A stretch of DNA of 64,000 bases from [Limnothrix rosea] IAM M-220 (lineage in GTDB: Bacteria > Cyanobacteriota > Cyanobacteriia > Cyanobacteriales > MRBY01). The notes beneath the pieces were generated by a model. That model had not been told where the DNA came from and did not search any database. It saw only the letters and a program-made list of their open reading frames with translations. The stretch lies in NCBI RefSeq assembly GCF_001904615.1, contig NZ_MRBY01000005.1, positions 1-64,000 on the forward strand, given 5' to 3'. Each line of letters opens with the position of its first letter. The first letter of the stretch is position 1. Both the position numbers and the translations under genes were made by a program. Shown piece after piece: positions 16,769-25,300 of the stretch.

Positions 16769-17110
16769 TTACTCTGCTTCTGTGGTGCTAGTGTTGGGAT
16801 CTCTTAAACCAAAGCGAATTTTAAAGCCAGAATTGTGGGATTCACTTTGTGGTGCGTCGGCTGTCGCTTCGTCTTGTACTGGACGAAATTCAACATCTAT
16901 TTTTTCGTCGTCAGATAGGGTCAGTGCCTGCACATCTGCATAGGGATTTGAGGTAAATCTGATGGGGGTGAATTCGTTGGTAATTTGTGTTGGCCACATG
17001 ATTGTCTCTGTCTTTTGGGCGATCGCCTCAGAAGGGGACAAAGAAAAGACCATACCTGTGGCGAAGAGGGTAGTTACTAGCCAAAATTTCGGAGCTGCTT
17101 GAATAATCAT
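16769..17110 (-). CDS. Secreted hypothetical protein
   Basis: A 113-residue protein with a clear signal peptide (basic-hydrophobic segment to about residue 30, likely cleavage after EAIA). The mature part is acidic and polar (SDDEKIDVEFRPVQDEATAD) and ends with GFKIRFGLRDPNTSTTEAE. I recognise no family. It is predicted to be periplasmic or lumenal. It stands alone, with its promoter in the short spacer before 17215. Confidence 0.65.
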   Translation of the reverse strand: MIIQAAPKFWLVTTLFATGMVFSLSPSEAIAQKTETIMWPTQITNEFTPIRFTSNPYADVQALTLSDDEKIDVEFRPVQDEATADAPQSESHNSGFKIRFGLRDPNTSTTEAE

Positions 17111-17214
17111 GGGTGTTGTGGGGGGTAACGGCTTGTTATGGGCGTAGCGCTTATGTTCATGTTACCCAGAAGCTTTGGGGGATCTGCTCGTTACCGGCGG
17201 GATTATCAGTAAAT

Positions 17215-17925
17215 CTAAAGAATCAACCAAAAAGCCATCCCAAAAAACGGAATAAATCTAGCACTTTGCCAAATACTATCCTTGGGATTAAGGTCGCCCA
17301 GCAAAAAAATCTGGAACAGCCAAAAACAAATTAGATCGATGATAAAGGCAATACTTAATCGACTGTCGGTCATTTGCTGAAGGAAATATTGCAGGCGATC
17401 GCCCCCATCACCAAATTCTGGGCGAGCTAAACCAAACCAACCAAAGGCGACCATCCCAACCACTAAAGCGACAAAGGCAAAACCTCTAGCAATTAATTTT
17501 TGCTGCGGTACAAACGGTTTGGGTGAAATCTGCCTGCGTAAAGCCATATAGGGAATCAAAAAAACATTGGTCAAAAACATCCCCAAGGACCACAAAACAG
17601 TCCGCGGTAAATGCTCCCCCCGGCGATCGCACCACAGCACTGGAAGAAACATAAACATCCAAGCCACCGCAACATTAAACAACGCCTCATCAACCGGATT
17701 CAGTACAGGCGCAAGCATCATTTCCATGCCAAATCGGTTTAACAACGGCAACACAAAAAAGAAATTAAGGGACTCCGCTTTGATTTCCTGCCATGTTTCC
17801 GGCTGAATTTGCCAAACAGGTTCACCACCAAACGGCATTCCCGACGGCGCAAAAAGTAACGCGCCAACATACACCACCCACAAAAGCCACAGCCAATTGC
17901 GATTTCCCATCACCACTCTCCCCAA
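17215..17925 (-). CDS. Conserved hypothetical polytopic membrane protein
   Basis: A 236-residue protein with about six hydrophobic helices and many aromatic residues (NWLWLLWVVYVGALLF at the start). A conserved-looking central segment reads LGMFLTNVFLIPYMALRR, and the protein ends with a hydrophobic FFGMAFWLIL. I suspect a cyanobacterial family of unknown function. The product should lie in the plasma or thylakoid membrane. It is about 65 bases downstream of the mechanosensitive channel gene on the same strand and may share its transcript. Confidence 0.7.
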   Translation of the reverse strand: MGRVVMGNRNWLWLLWVVYVGALLFAPSGMPFGGEPVWQIQPETWQEIKAESLNFFFVLPLLNRFGMEMMLAPVLNPVDEALFNVAVAWMFMFLPVLWCDRRGEHLPRTVLWSLGMFLTNVFLIPYMALRRQISPKPFVPQQKLIARGFAFVALVVGMVAFGWFGLARPEFGDGGDRLQYFLQQMTDSRLSIAFIIDLICFWLFQIFLLGDLNPKDSIWQSARFIPFFGMAFWLIL

Positions 17926-17990
17926 CGCTATTCCTTAATATCCAATGTTCCGAACCTTTAGCGGCGATCGCCACCTTCAAAAAAATCAAA

Positions 17991-19484
17991 TTAAAGACTA
18001 AACAGCGTTTTTAAACGATGCCGCACCCAATTCACAATATTGACTTCCTGCTCATCCGACGGCAAACAACCTTTTTCCTGCATTTCCCGTTTCCGCCGAA
18101 TCAACTCCTCTTGATGATTACTCAGCTCCTCAACCAAAGCCTCATGGAAATCCGGATGCTTTTGGAGCAACACTTTAAAATTTTGATTCGTAATAGCAAA
18201 CAACAAAGTATTTTCTAAAGCCTTTGCCGTTGCCGTTCGAGGGACACCCAGCATTAAAGACATTTCCCCAAAAAAATTGCCCGCCTCTAAAATCGCCAAC
18301 TGTTTTTTTAGGGTTTCTGCATACACCTCGATGCGACCCGACAAAATAATATAAAACGCATCACCGGGGTCATTTTCCCGAAATAAAACCTCTCTATCCT
18401 TAAGGGGTTTTAATCTGCCAATCTCAATGATTTGTCGTAGCCTAAACTCACTCAGATGACTAAAATAAACCACCTTTTTTAGCGCTGCACGAATCGAGAT
18501 CTGCGGCTCACTAATCGAAGTATGCTTAACCGCAGAAATCGTTTTTTTCTCCGGCAAATTTGTCTCTGGCACATGATCCGCTACATTTGATTTAAAAGCC
18601 GAAAAATTAATATTATGCAACCATAATTCTCGCTGGGGGAAAGGAATTTTAATCTGATTTTCTCGAAATTTATATTCAATTGTAAAATGGAGCGAACTGG
18701 TGATTTCTTCCTTAAAACCCATCTGATCACTTTCAATCCAAACCCATAATTCAAAGCATAGGGCATTATCTCCAAAGCCAACAAAAACAACCTGGGGAGA
18801 AGGAATTTGTAAAATACTTTGATCCAAATATGCCGCTACCAATAAGACTTCAGTGACTAAAGTTGTGTCGCTGTCATAGGCAACGGTTACAGGAATTTTG
18901 AGGCGAACATGGTCAGTTTCATAGTGAAAGTTAATAATTTGATTTTCGACAAAATGACTATTGGGAATAACGACAGAAGAGCCATCTTTTTTCTTTAGCA
19001 CGATCGCCCTTGTTGAAATCTCTTGGACAAAGCCACATAAATCACCAAGTTTGACATAGTCTCCGGTTTTTATTTTCCGCTCTGTGAGTAATGTTAATCC
19101 ACTGACAAAGTTCTTGGTGAAGTCCTGGAAACCCAAGCCAATACCAATGCCGAGACCACCGCCAATGACTGCCAAAATAGATACATCAAAGCCCGTTGTT
19201 TGTAGAATAACAAGGAGCAAAAAGAAACCAATACCATAACTAATAAAGTTTGAGATAATATAGCGGCTACCTTTATCAACAATTACTTTTTTTAGCCCTC
19301 GATCCTTTAGGAAGCGGCTCAGGTAACTGGCGAGAATAAAGGTGATAATAATGAAGAAAAAAAGCTGTACAATTTCAATTAGTGAAACCGTAGAACGTCC
19401 GACTTGAAATTCGATTGTTTGGACGAGGTTAAGCAGTTTGCCGACAAAATTCCACATGGATGATCCGCTAATGTTTTGGGTCAC
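17991..19484 (-). CDS. MscS-type channel with cyclic-nucleotide-binding domain
   Basis: A 497-residue bCNG-type channel. Three membrane helices lead into the MscS pore-lining and beta domain (IGGGLGIGIGLGFQDFTKNF near residue 110 and VVIPNSHFVENQIINF near 170), ending near residue 290. A linker of about 60 residues leads to a cNMP-binding domain (about 340-450) with GEMSLMLGVPRTATAKA, which contains the phosphate-binding arginine. Such proteins open in response to cAMP or cGMP rather than strongly to membrane tension; this is known for relatives such as Synechocystis bCNG and inferred here. The tail is strongly charged. Confidence 0.88.
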   Translation of the reverse strand: MTQNISGSSMWNFVGKLLNLVQTIEFQVGRSTVSLIEIVQLFFFIIITFILASYLSRFLKDRGLKKVIVDKGSRYIISNFISYGIGFFLLLVILQTTGFDVSILAVIGGGLGIGIGLGFQDFTKNFVSGLTLLTERKIKTGDYVKLGDLCGFVQEISTRAIVLKKKDGSSVVIPNSHFVENQIINFHYETDHVRLKIPVTVAYDSDTTLVTEVLLVAAYLDQSILQIPSPQVVFVGFGDNALCFELWVWIESDQMGFKEEITSSLHFTIEYKFRENQIKIPFPQRELWLHNINFSAFKSNVADHVPETNLPEKKTISAVKHTSISEPQISIRAALKKVVYFSHLSEFRLRQIIEIGRLKPLKDREVLFRENDPGDAFYIILSGRIEVYAETLKKQLAILEAGNFFGEMSLMLGVPRTATAKALENTLLFAITNQNFKVLLQKHPDFHEALVEELSNHQEELIRRKREMQEKGCLPSDEQEVNIVNWVRHRLKTLFSL

Positions 19485-19602
19485 TACTTTGTATTTTCGC
19501 TGATTTCTTGGTTATTCTGGGGATTTCCCGTGGCCGTGGGTCGCCATGATGTCGCAATAATTTTTACAAAAAATGTCTGGCGATCGCCCCTTTGTTTTAA
19601 GA

Positions 19603-19617
19603 TGAGAATGATTATCA
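19603..19617 (+). promoter_or_regulatory. Zur box upstream of znuA
   Basis: TGAGAATGATTATCA matches the cyanobacterial Zur palindrome TGANAATNATTNTCA at every specified position. It ends 18 bases before the znuA ATG at 19636. Repression of the whole znuA-znuC-znuB-zur unit by Zur with zinc, and hence autoregulation, is inferred. Confidence 0.88.
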
Positions 19618-19635
19618 CTTTTGAAAGAATTAACA

Positions 19636-20622
19636 ATGCTAGTTCGACAAAAAATCATTTTGTCTGGTGTTTTGGTAGGCCTCAGCTTCGGTGCCGTGGC
19701 CTGTGGCGGTGAAGTAGTGCAAGCACCCCAAGAAGCGGTGGTCGAGGAGGAGCAACAGGAAGAGGAGCGCCTTAATGTGATGGTGAGTATTTTGCCACAG
19801 CAATATTTTGTGGAAAAAATCGGGGGCGATCGCGTAAATGTGCAGGTAATGGTGCCGGCGGGGACGGAGGCCGAAACCTATGAGCCAAAGCCGCAACAGT
19901 TGACCGATTTAAGTCAGGCGGATGCCTACATTGCGACGGGTATTTTCTTTGAGGAGATTTGGGCAGAACGAATTAAAACGGCAAATTCGGAGATGGTGCT
20001 CATCGATAGCTCTGCGGGCATCGAAAAAATGACAATGGTGGCCCATAGCCACGCCCACCATGACCACGGTGAGGGAGAACATTCTGACCATAACCATGGC
20101 CATGGAGAGGAACATGCAGCCCACGGCGATGACTTAAAAGATCCCCACACGTGGCTCTCACCAAAATTAGCGAAGGTTCACGCTCAAAATATTTATGATG
20201 TTCTGGTAGAGCTAGAGCCTGCTTCTGAGGCCTTCTTTAAAGAAAATTTAGAGGCTCTCCTTGTGGAAATTGATGAGTTGAATCAGGCGATCGCCGCCGC
20301 ATTAGACAATCTATCCAGCCGTAAATTTTTAGTCTTTCACCCAGCGTGGGGATACTTTGCGGAAGACTATGACCTAGAGCAGATTCCCATTGAAGTGGAA
20401 GGTCAGGAGCCGAGTGCAGCGGAGTTGGCAGAATTAATCAAGGTGGCTCAGGCTGAAAATATCCGAGTTATTTTTGCCCAATACCAATTTAATTCCCAAT
20501 CTGCCCAAACCATTGCTGATGAAATTGGGGGCGAAGTTGTTTTTATTGATCCGCTTTCCCCCGACTGGGCTAATAACCTCAAGGCGATCGCCGCAGAAAT
20601 TGTCGCCGCGAATGCCAACTAG
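19636..20622 (+). CDS. znuA: Zinc ABC transporter substrate-binding lipoprotein ZnuA
   Basis: About 328 residues. It is a periplasmic zinc-binding lipoprotein with lipobox GAVAC followed by an acidic linker. It has the cluster A-I fold: MVSILPQQYFVEKIGGD at the start of the mature domain, DPHTWLSPK, FHPAWGYFAEDY and FIDPLSPDWANNL. A histidine/acidic loop near residues 135-165 (for example HAHHDHGEGEHSDHNHGHGE) is typical of zinc rather than manganese binders. The TTG at 19621 is also in frame, but ATG at 19636 starts a better signal peptide. Confidence 0.95.
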   Translation: MLVRQKIILSGVLVGLSFGAVACGGEVVQAPQEAVVEEEQQEEERLNVMVSILPQQYFVEKIGGDRVNVQVMVPAGTEAETYEPKPQQLTDLSQADAYIATGIFFEEIWAERIKTANSEMVLIDSSAGIEKMTMVAHSHAHHDHGEGEHSDHNHGHGEEHAAHGDDLKDPHTWLSPKLAKVHAQNIYDVLVELEPASEAFFKENLEALLVEIDELNQAIAAALDNLSSRKFLVFHPAWGYFAEDYDLEQIPIEVEGQEPSAAELAELIKVAQAENIRVIFAQYQFNSQSAQTIADEIGGEVVFIDPLSPDWANNLKAIAAEIVAANAN

Positions 20623-20656
20623 TTTTTTTACCATTTGATTGTCTTACATACCCAAC

Positions 20657-21460
20657 ATGACAAGTGTAATTTCCCTCGAAAATGTCACGGCAGGCTACCC
20701 CCAAACCCCGGTGCTCGAAAATATTAATTTAACCATTAACCATTTGGATTTTATGGGCATAATCGGCCCCAACGGTGGCGGTAAAACAACCTTACTTAAG
20801 GTATTACTCGGTCTCCTTAAACCCCAGCGAGGCAGCGTCAAAATCCTTGATAAGTCCGTAGAACAGGGACGCAGATATATTGGCTATGTACCGCAACTGC
20901 TCGAACTGGATCATACTTTCCCCATCAAGGTCAAAGATGTGGTGAGTATGGGTCGCCTCGGTAAACGGAGACTCTTCCGGCGTTACAACAAAAAAGACCA
21001 TGACATTGTGCGGCGATCGCTCGATCAAGTCGGTATGGCCGATAAGGGCGATCGCCCCATTGGCGAGTTGTCCGGGGGAGAACGGCAGCGGGTTTATGTG
21101 GCGCGGGCTTTAGCCTCAGAACCCCAAATTTTATTACTAGACGAACCGACGGCAAATGTAGACTCGCGGATACAAGCCAGCATTTATGAATTGCTCAAAC
21201 ATTTAAATCAGTACATGACCATCATCATGATTTCCCACGACCTTGGGGCTGTGTCGTCCTATGTGAAAACGGTGGGCTGTCTCAATAAAACTCTCCATTA
21301 CCACCACAATAAAGTGATTACGCCCCAGATGATCGAGGCGACCTATCAATGTCCCGTTGATCTGATTGCCCATGGTGTCCCCCACCGCGTTTTCCCTGAC
21401 CACAATGGCGATGTTGATGCGCCTCCCTCTGTTCATTCCCACGATTGCAACCATGTTTGA
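20657..21460 (+). CDS. znuC: Zinc ABC transporter ATPase ZnuC
   Basis: A 267-residue ATP-binding subunit with all motifs: Walker A GPNGGGKTT, signature LSGGERQRV, Walker B ILLLDEPTANVD and switch histidine ISHD. The C-terminal extension ends with a histidine-rich tail (HSHDCNHV), consistent with metal transport. A TTG upstream at 20639 is possible, but ATG at 20657 fits the family. Its last eight bases overlap znuB, indicating coupled translation. Confidence 0.95.
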   Translation: MTSVISLENVTAGYPQTPVLENINLTINHLDFMGIIGPNGGGKTTLLKVLLGLLKPQRGSVKILDKSVEQGRRYIGYVPQLLELDHTFPIKVKDVVSMGRLGKRRLFRRYNKKDHDIVRRSLDQVGMADKGDRPIGELSGGERQRVYVARALASEPQILLLDEPTANVDSRIQASIYELLKHLNQYMTIIMISHDLGAVSSYVKTVGCLNKTLHYHHNKVITPQMIEATYQCPVDLIAHGVPHRVFPDHNGDVDAPPSVHSHDCNHV

Positions 21461-22268
21461 AGCGCTCCAGTTTGAATTTATGCAAAATGCCCTGATGGCT
21501 GGGGTTTTGGTGAGCATCGCCTGTGGCATTGTTGGTACTTTTGTGGTGGTTAACCGCATTGTTTTTATTAGTGGCGGCATTGCCCATGCGGCCTATGGTG
21601 GTATTGGTCTTGGCTATTTTTTCAAGTTCAATCCCGTTTGGGGGGCGATCGCCTTTGCTCTAGTGTCAGCAATGGGGATGGGCTGGGTTGAACAAAAAAC
21701 CAAACAACGTAGCGATACTCTGATCGGTGTCATGTGGGCGATCGGTATGGCGATCGGTATTATTCTCATCGACCTCACCGACGGCTATAAAGCCGGTTTA
21801 GAAAGCTATCTCTTTGGGAGTTTGCTCGCTGTACCCCGCCAAGATTTATGGTTAATGTTGGGTCTTGATATTCTGATCATCGGCATTGTCACCTTGCTCT
21901 ACAAAGAATTTCTCGCCATCTCCTTTGACTGTACCTATGCCATTACCCGTAACTTGCCTACCGATATACTTTATCTATTGCTGGTGGGCTTAATTGCTCT
22001 CACTGTCGTGATGGTGATGCAAATCGTCGGACTGATTATGGTGATTGCTCTCCTGACAATCCCCGCGGCGATCGCCGGACAATGGCGCACCGAAATCAAA
22101 GAAATAATGATGTTTTCCAGTTTATTGGGGATGCTCTTCACGACTATGGGATTATGGATGTCTTATCGCTTTAATCTCACCTCAGGCGCGACGATTATTC
22201 TAATTTGCGGTGTCAGTTACCTGATCAGCCTAAGCCTTAAAACTTGCCGTAACCAGCAATGGACGTAA
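21453..22268 (+). CDS. znuB: Zinc ABC transporter permease ZnuB
   Basis: A 271-residue membrane permease of the ABC-3 family with about eight helices. It includes GGIAHAAYGGIGLGYFF near residue 45 and the coupling-helix region. ATG at 21453 overlaps the znuC stop (ATGTTTGA). The frame extends further upstream inside znuC, but that part lacks membrane character and codes in an alternative frame of znuC. It is followed by zur after 21 bases. Confidence 0.93.
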   Translation: MFEALQFEFMQNALMAGVLVSIACGIVGTFVVVNRIVFISGGIAHAAYGGIGLGYFFKFNPVWGAIAFALVSAMGMGWVEQKTKQRSDTLIGVMWAIGMAIGIILIDLTDGYKAGLESYLFGSLLAVPRQDLWLMLGLDILIIGIVTLLYKEFLAISFDCTYAITRNLPTDILYLLLVGLIALTVVMVMQIVGLIMVIALLTIPAAIAGQWRTEIKEIMMFSSLLGMLFTTMGLWMSYRFNLTSGATIILICGVSYLISLSLKTCRNQQWT

Positions 22269-22289
22269 TGCCCCTGTGGACTACATTTT

Positions 22290-22712
22290 ATGCCTAAAAA
22301 ACTCACAAAAAATCAACAAAAAATTTTAGCGCTAATTACCACATTAAAGGGTGAAGTCAGTGCCCAAGATCTTCATTTTCAGATTAAGCAGCAAGGTCTT
22401 CGCATTGGTCTAGCAACCGTGTATCGCACCCTCAAACTCCTCAAAATTGAAGGGAAAATTCAAGAGCGCGTTACCCCCGACGGCGAATCTTTTTACAGCA
22501 CCATCAACGCCGTTGACCACCATCACCACCATCTAAATTGCGTCAATTGCGGTGAATCCTACCCCATGGACAGTTGCCCCCTCAGCCACAAAATTAGTGA
22601 GTGGTGTAGCGAACAAAAATTCAAAGTTTACTACCACACCCTAGAGTTCTTTGGGCTATGTGAAACTTGCCAGCAAAATTACGATGAAGCCGAGTGTTTA
22701 AGCGCCAATTGA
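22290..22712 (+). CDS. zur: Zinc uptake regulator Zur (Fur family)
   Basis: A 140-residue Fur-family repressor. The winged helix (about residues 1-85) includes the recognition helix GLATVYRTLKLL. The metal-binding part has a run of five histidines (DHHHHHLNC) and two CxxC pairs (CVNC and CETC) that hold the structural zinc. Position at the end of the znu unit and the upstream Zur box identify it as Zur rather than Fur or PerR. The last 34 bases overlap the convergent carbonic-anhydrase-like gene. Confidence 0.93.
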   Translation: MPKKLTKNQQKILALITTLKGEVSAQDLHFQIKQQGLRIGLATVYRTLKLLKIEGKIQERVTPDGESFYSTINAVDHHHHHLNCVNCGESYPMDSCPLSHKISEWCSEQKFKVYYHTLEFFGLCETCQQNYDEAECLSAN

Positions 22713-23197
22713 TAATATTGCTCCGCATGGTGAATTAAACTCTGAGCCTTAATATCGTCAATATCTTTAATCCGTTTTGCCGGAACGCCCACCATCAGCG
22801 ATCGCCGTGGTACATCCTTCGTCACCACACAGCCCGCGCCAATAATACTACCCGCGCCAACCCGCACCCCATCCAGCACGATCGCCCCAATCCCGATCAG
22901 CGAACCTCGTTCAATATGGGCACTATGAATCACAGCTTTATGACCCACTGTCACATAGTCTTCAAGCACCGTTAATTTTCCCGGATCGCCGTGCAATACC
23001 GCCCCATCCTGCACATTACTAAACTTACCGATCTCAATCCCTTCTAAATCGCCCCGCACAATTGCCCCATACCAAATACTTGCCCCCTCGGCGATCGCCA
23101 CATTACCCAGCACCGTCGCATTTTTTGCCACAAAAGCCGCCCGACTGAGATCCGGTTTACCGAGAGATACATTCGACCAAGAGCGATCAGACATCAC
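22679..23197 (-). CDS. Gamma-carbonic-anhydrase-like hexapeptide-repeat protein
   Basis: A 172-residue left-handed beta-helix protein of the YrdA/PaaY/gamma-CA group. Hexapeptide repeats run from about residue 20 to 140. The histidine ligands are suggested by VLHGDP and by VGHKAVIHSAHI with H-x4-H spacing. The helix GVPAKRIKDI caps the solenoid. Relatives bind zinc and form trimers, and some are active carbonic anhydrases; activity here is not assured. It overlaps zur by 34 bases tail to tail. Confidence 0.88.
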   Translation of the reverse strand: MMSDRSWSNVSLGKPDLSRAAFVAKNATVLGNVAIAEGASIWYGAIVRGDLEGIEIGKFSNVQDGAVLHGDPGKLTVLEDYVTVGHKAVIHSAHIERGSLIGIGAIVLDGVRVGAGSIIGAGCVVTKDVPRRSLMVGVPAKRIKDIDDIKAQSLIHHAEQYYQLALKHSASS

Positions 23198-23266
23198 ATC
23201 AATCCCAATACCAACAGAAGTTTCCGTATCTTATTATGAAATTCCCCGTTTCCTAAGTCCTAAAAA

Positions 23267-23686
23267 ATGAAGCAGTACCAACAAGCCCTCCGCGTCCGCA
23301 CCCAAGGTAAATCTCTACATATGATTACCTCAAAAATCAATACCTACGTCGCCGAATCAGGCATCACCACAGGACTATGCGTTGTTTTCGTCCGCCACAC
23401 ATCCGCCTCTTTGATCATCCAAGAAAATGCCGATCCCGATGTCCTCACTGATCTCGAAAACTTTATGACAAAACTTGTCCCCGAAGACGGTCGCTCCTAC
23501 ATCCACAGCGCCGAAGGCCCCGACGATATGCCCGCCCACATTCGCTCTATCCTCACCAAAACCTCCGAGCAAATTCCCGTTGCTGGTGGTCGTTTAGTGC
23601 TTGGGACTTGGCAGGGCATTTATCTCTGGGAACATCGCCAACGCAACCACAACCGCGAAATTGTCGTCCACATTTCCGGCGAGTAG
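23267..23686 (+). CDS. YjbQ family protein (UPF0047)
   Basis: A 139-residue protein of the YjbQ family, small beta-barrel trimers. The signature RHTSASLIIQENADPDV is at about residues 43-59, and the histidines in SYIHSAEGPDDMPAHI and LWEHRQRNHNREI are conserved. Some members have weak thiamine-phosphate synthase activity; the true role is unclear. It is divergent from the carbonic-anhydrase-like gene with a 69-base spacer. Confidence 0.9.
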   Translation: MKQYQQALRVRTQGKSLHMITSKINTYVAESGITTGLCVVFVRHTSASLIIQENADPDVLTDLENFMTKLVPEDGRSYIHSAEGPDDMPAHIRSILTKTSEQIPVAGGRLVLGTWQGIYLWEHRQRNHNREIVVHISGE

Positions 23687-23704
23687 CCTGCGAGCCTTTT
23701 GCCA

Positions 23705-25090
23705 TTAGCGCATCGGTATGTTGTCAATAGGTAGCCACACAGAAAAAGTACTCCCAACGCCCATTTCTGACTGTAACTCTAAACGGCCATGGTGTTTTTT
23801 CGTAATAATTTCGTGGCTAATCGAAAGACCGAGACCCGTACCTTTTTCGCGTGGCTTTGTTGTAAAAAAATCATCGAAAATATGTTGTTTTATTGTTTCG
23901 GCAATACCATTAGCATTGTCACTGATTTGTACGCAAATAAAATCCTTTTGCTCTTCTAAACTATTAGCTTCAGAATCATGAAATTGGGTAAAAATTCGCA
24001 GCCTAATACTGGGCTGCCAATCTATTTCTGATTGAATTTTTCCAGCCTTTTGTTTGTCTTCGAGAGCATCTAAGGCATTGGCAAGGAGGTTAATAAAGAC
24101 CTGACTCAACTGACCTGAATAACCCAAAATATCAGGCAAGTTGGCTTCGTAATTTTTTGTAACCATAACCCCATTTTTCTTTAAGCGATTATTTAGGATT
24201 AGTAATGTACTATCAAGGCATTCTGGTAGTTTGATAAGTTGCTGTTTTGTTTCATCAATACGGGAAAAATTACGCAGACTTGCAACGATTTCTGTCATGC
24301 GAACGGCACTAATTTCAACGCTCTGTAAAATTTTTGGTAGGTCTTCCTGGAGAAACTCAATATCCGCTTTTTGTCGTCGCTCGGCGATCGCCTTAGATGG
24401 ATGGGGCATTTCATTTTGATAAGCCTGAACAAGGGCGAGCAAATCATCGAAGTACCGTTGCAAAAAGCTGATATTGCCATGGACACAGTTCACTGGATTT
24501 CGAATTTCATGGGCGATACCCGCAACCATCCGCCCTAAACTCGCCATTTTTTCCGTTTGTACCATGTGAGCGTGGGTTTGCTCGGTGAGAAGTTGACTCG
24601 TTAGTTTATGAATATGAGCTTGGGCGTAGAAAACTAATGGCACATCGATCAATGCATAGTCCCCATTTTGTCGCTCCACCACGATCGGTTCATACATTTG
24701 GCTACCTTCACGCTCTAGGGCAAACTGTGCAGCTTCCACCACTAAAGTCGATTCAGGCAAGATATTTACTGGGAAATTTTCAACGTTATACAGAGTACTT
24801 AAAGGGCGCTGGAGAAAAATTTCTAACGCATAGGGACGACTCATGCGCTTTAAAAAGCGTCGCCGCGAAATCATGCCATAAAAACGATTATTTTGAGTAA
24901 GGATAATACCGGGAATTATGGTGTCTGCTTCAAAGAGCTGTACTACATTTTTTGTGATATTTTTAGCATCGACGATAGTGTCATATAGCGTTAAATCACT
25001 TAAGGTAGATTCGATAGTTAGGTTTGCTAAACTTTCGGCATAGGTCGTTGAAAGATTACGTGTAGGTTGGGAAACCATCGGATGTGTCAA
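23705..25090 (-). CDS. Sensor histidine kinase with N-terminal CBS-like pair
   Basis: A 461-residue soluble kinase. Residues 25-165 look like a CBS-domain pair (TIIPGIILTQNNRFYGMIS and MYEPIVVERQNGDYALID), which in relatives binds adenine nucleotides. The dimerisation helix carries H194 in AHEIRNP. The ATPase domain has an N box (NLLANALDA), a G1 motif altered to DNANGI instead of DNGxGI, an F box (FFTTKP) and a G2 motif (GTGLGLS). There is no membrane span. No response regulator is adjacent, so it is an orphan kinase. Confidence 0.86.
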   Translation of the reverse strand: MTHPMVSQPTRNLSTTYAESLANLTIESTLSDLTLYDTIVDAKNITKNVVQLFEADTIIPGIILTQNNRFYGMISRRRFLKRMSRPYALEIFLQRPLSTLYNVENFPVNILPESTLVVEAAQFALEREGSQMYEPIVVERQNGDYALIDVPLVFYAQAHIHKLTSQLLTEQTHAHMVQTEKMASLGRMVAGIAHEIRNPVNCVHGNISFLQRYFDDLLALVQAYQNEMPHPSKAIAERRQKADIEFLQEDLPKILQSVEISAVRMTEIVASLRNFSRIDETKQQLIKLPECLDSTLLILNNRLKKNGVMVTKNYEANLPDILGYSGQLSQVFINLLANALDALEDKQKAGKIQSEIDWQPSIRLRIFTQFHDSEANSLEEQKDFICVQISDNANGIAETIKQHIFDDFFTTKPREKGTGLGLSISHEIITKKHHGRLELQSEMGVGSTFSVWLPIDNIPMR

Positions 25091-25300
25091 TAATATTCAC
25101 TCAACAGATTTTTAGAATAATGGCAACATGTAATTTTGGTAGAAAGCCTGAAGGAAATATCGTTTCAGTATCTCAATTTAACGCTTCAGGTTTGTGAAAA
25201 GGTTATCTTTAAACTGTCAATTTTTAAGCAATTCTTAATCTGAGAGTCCCCGATTTCAAATAGTATTTTGCACGTATTATCGATCAGAAAAAATAAAATA

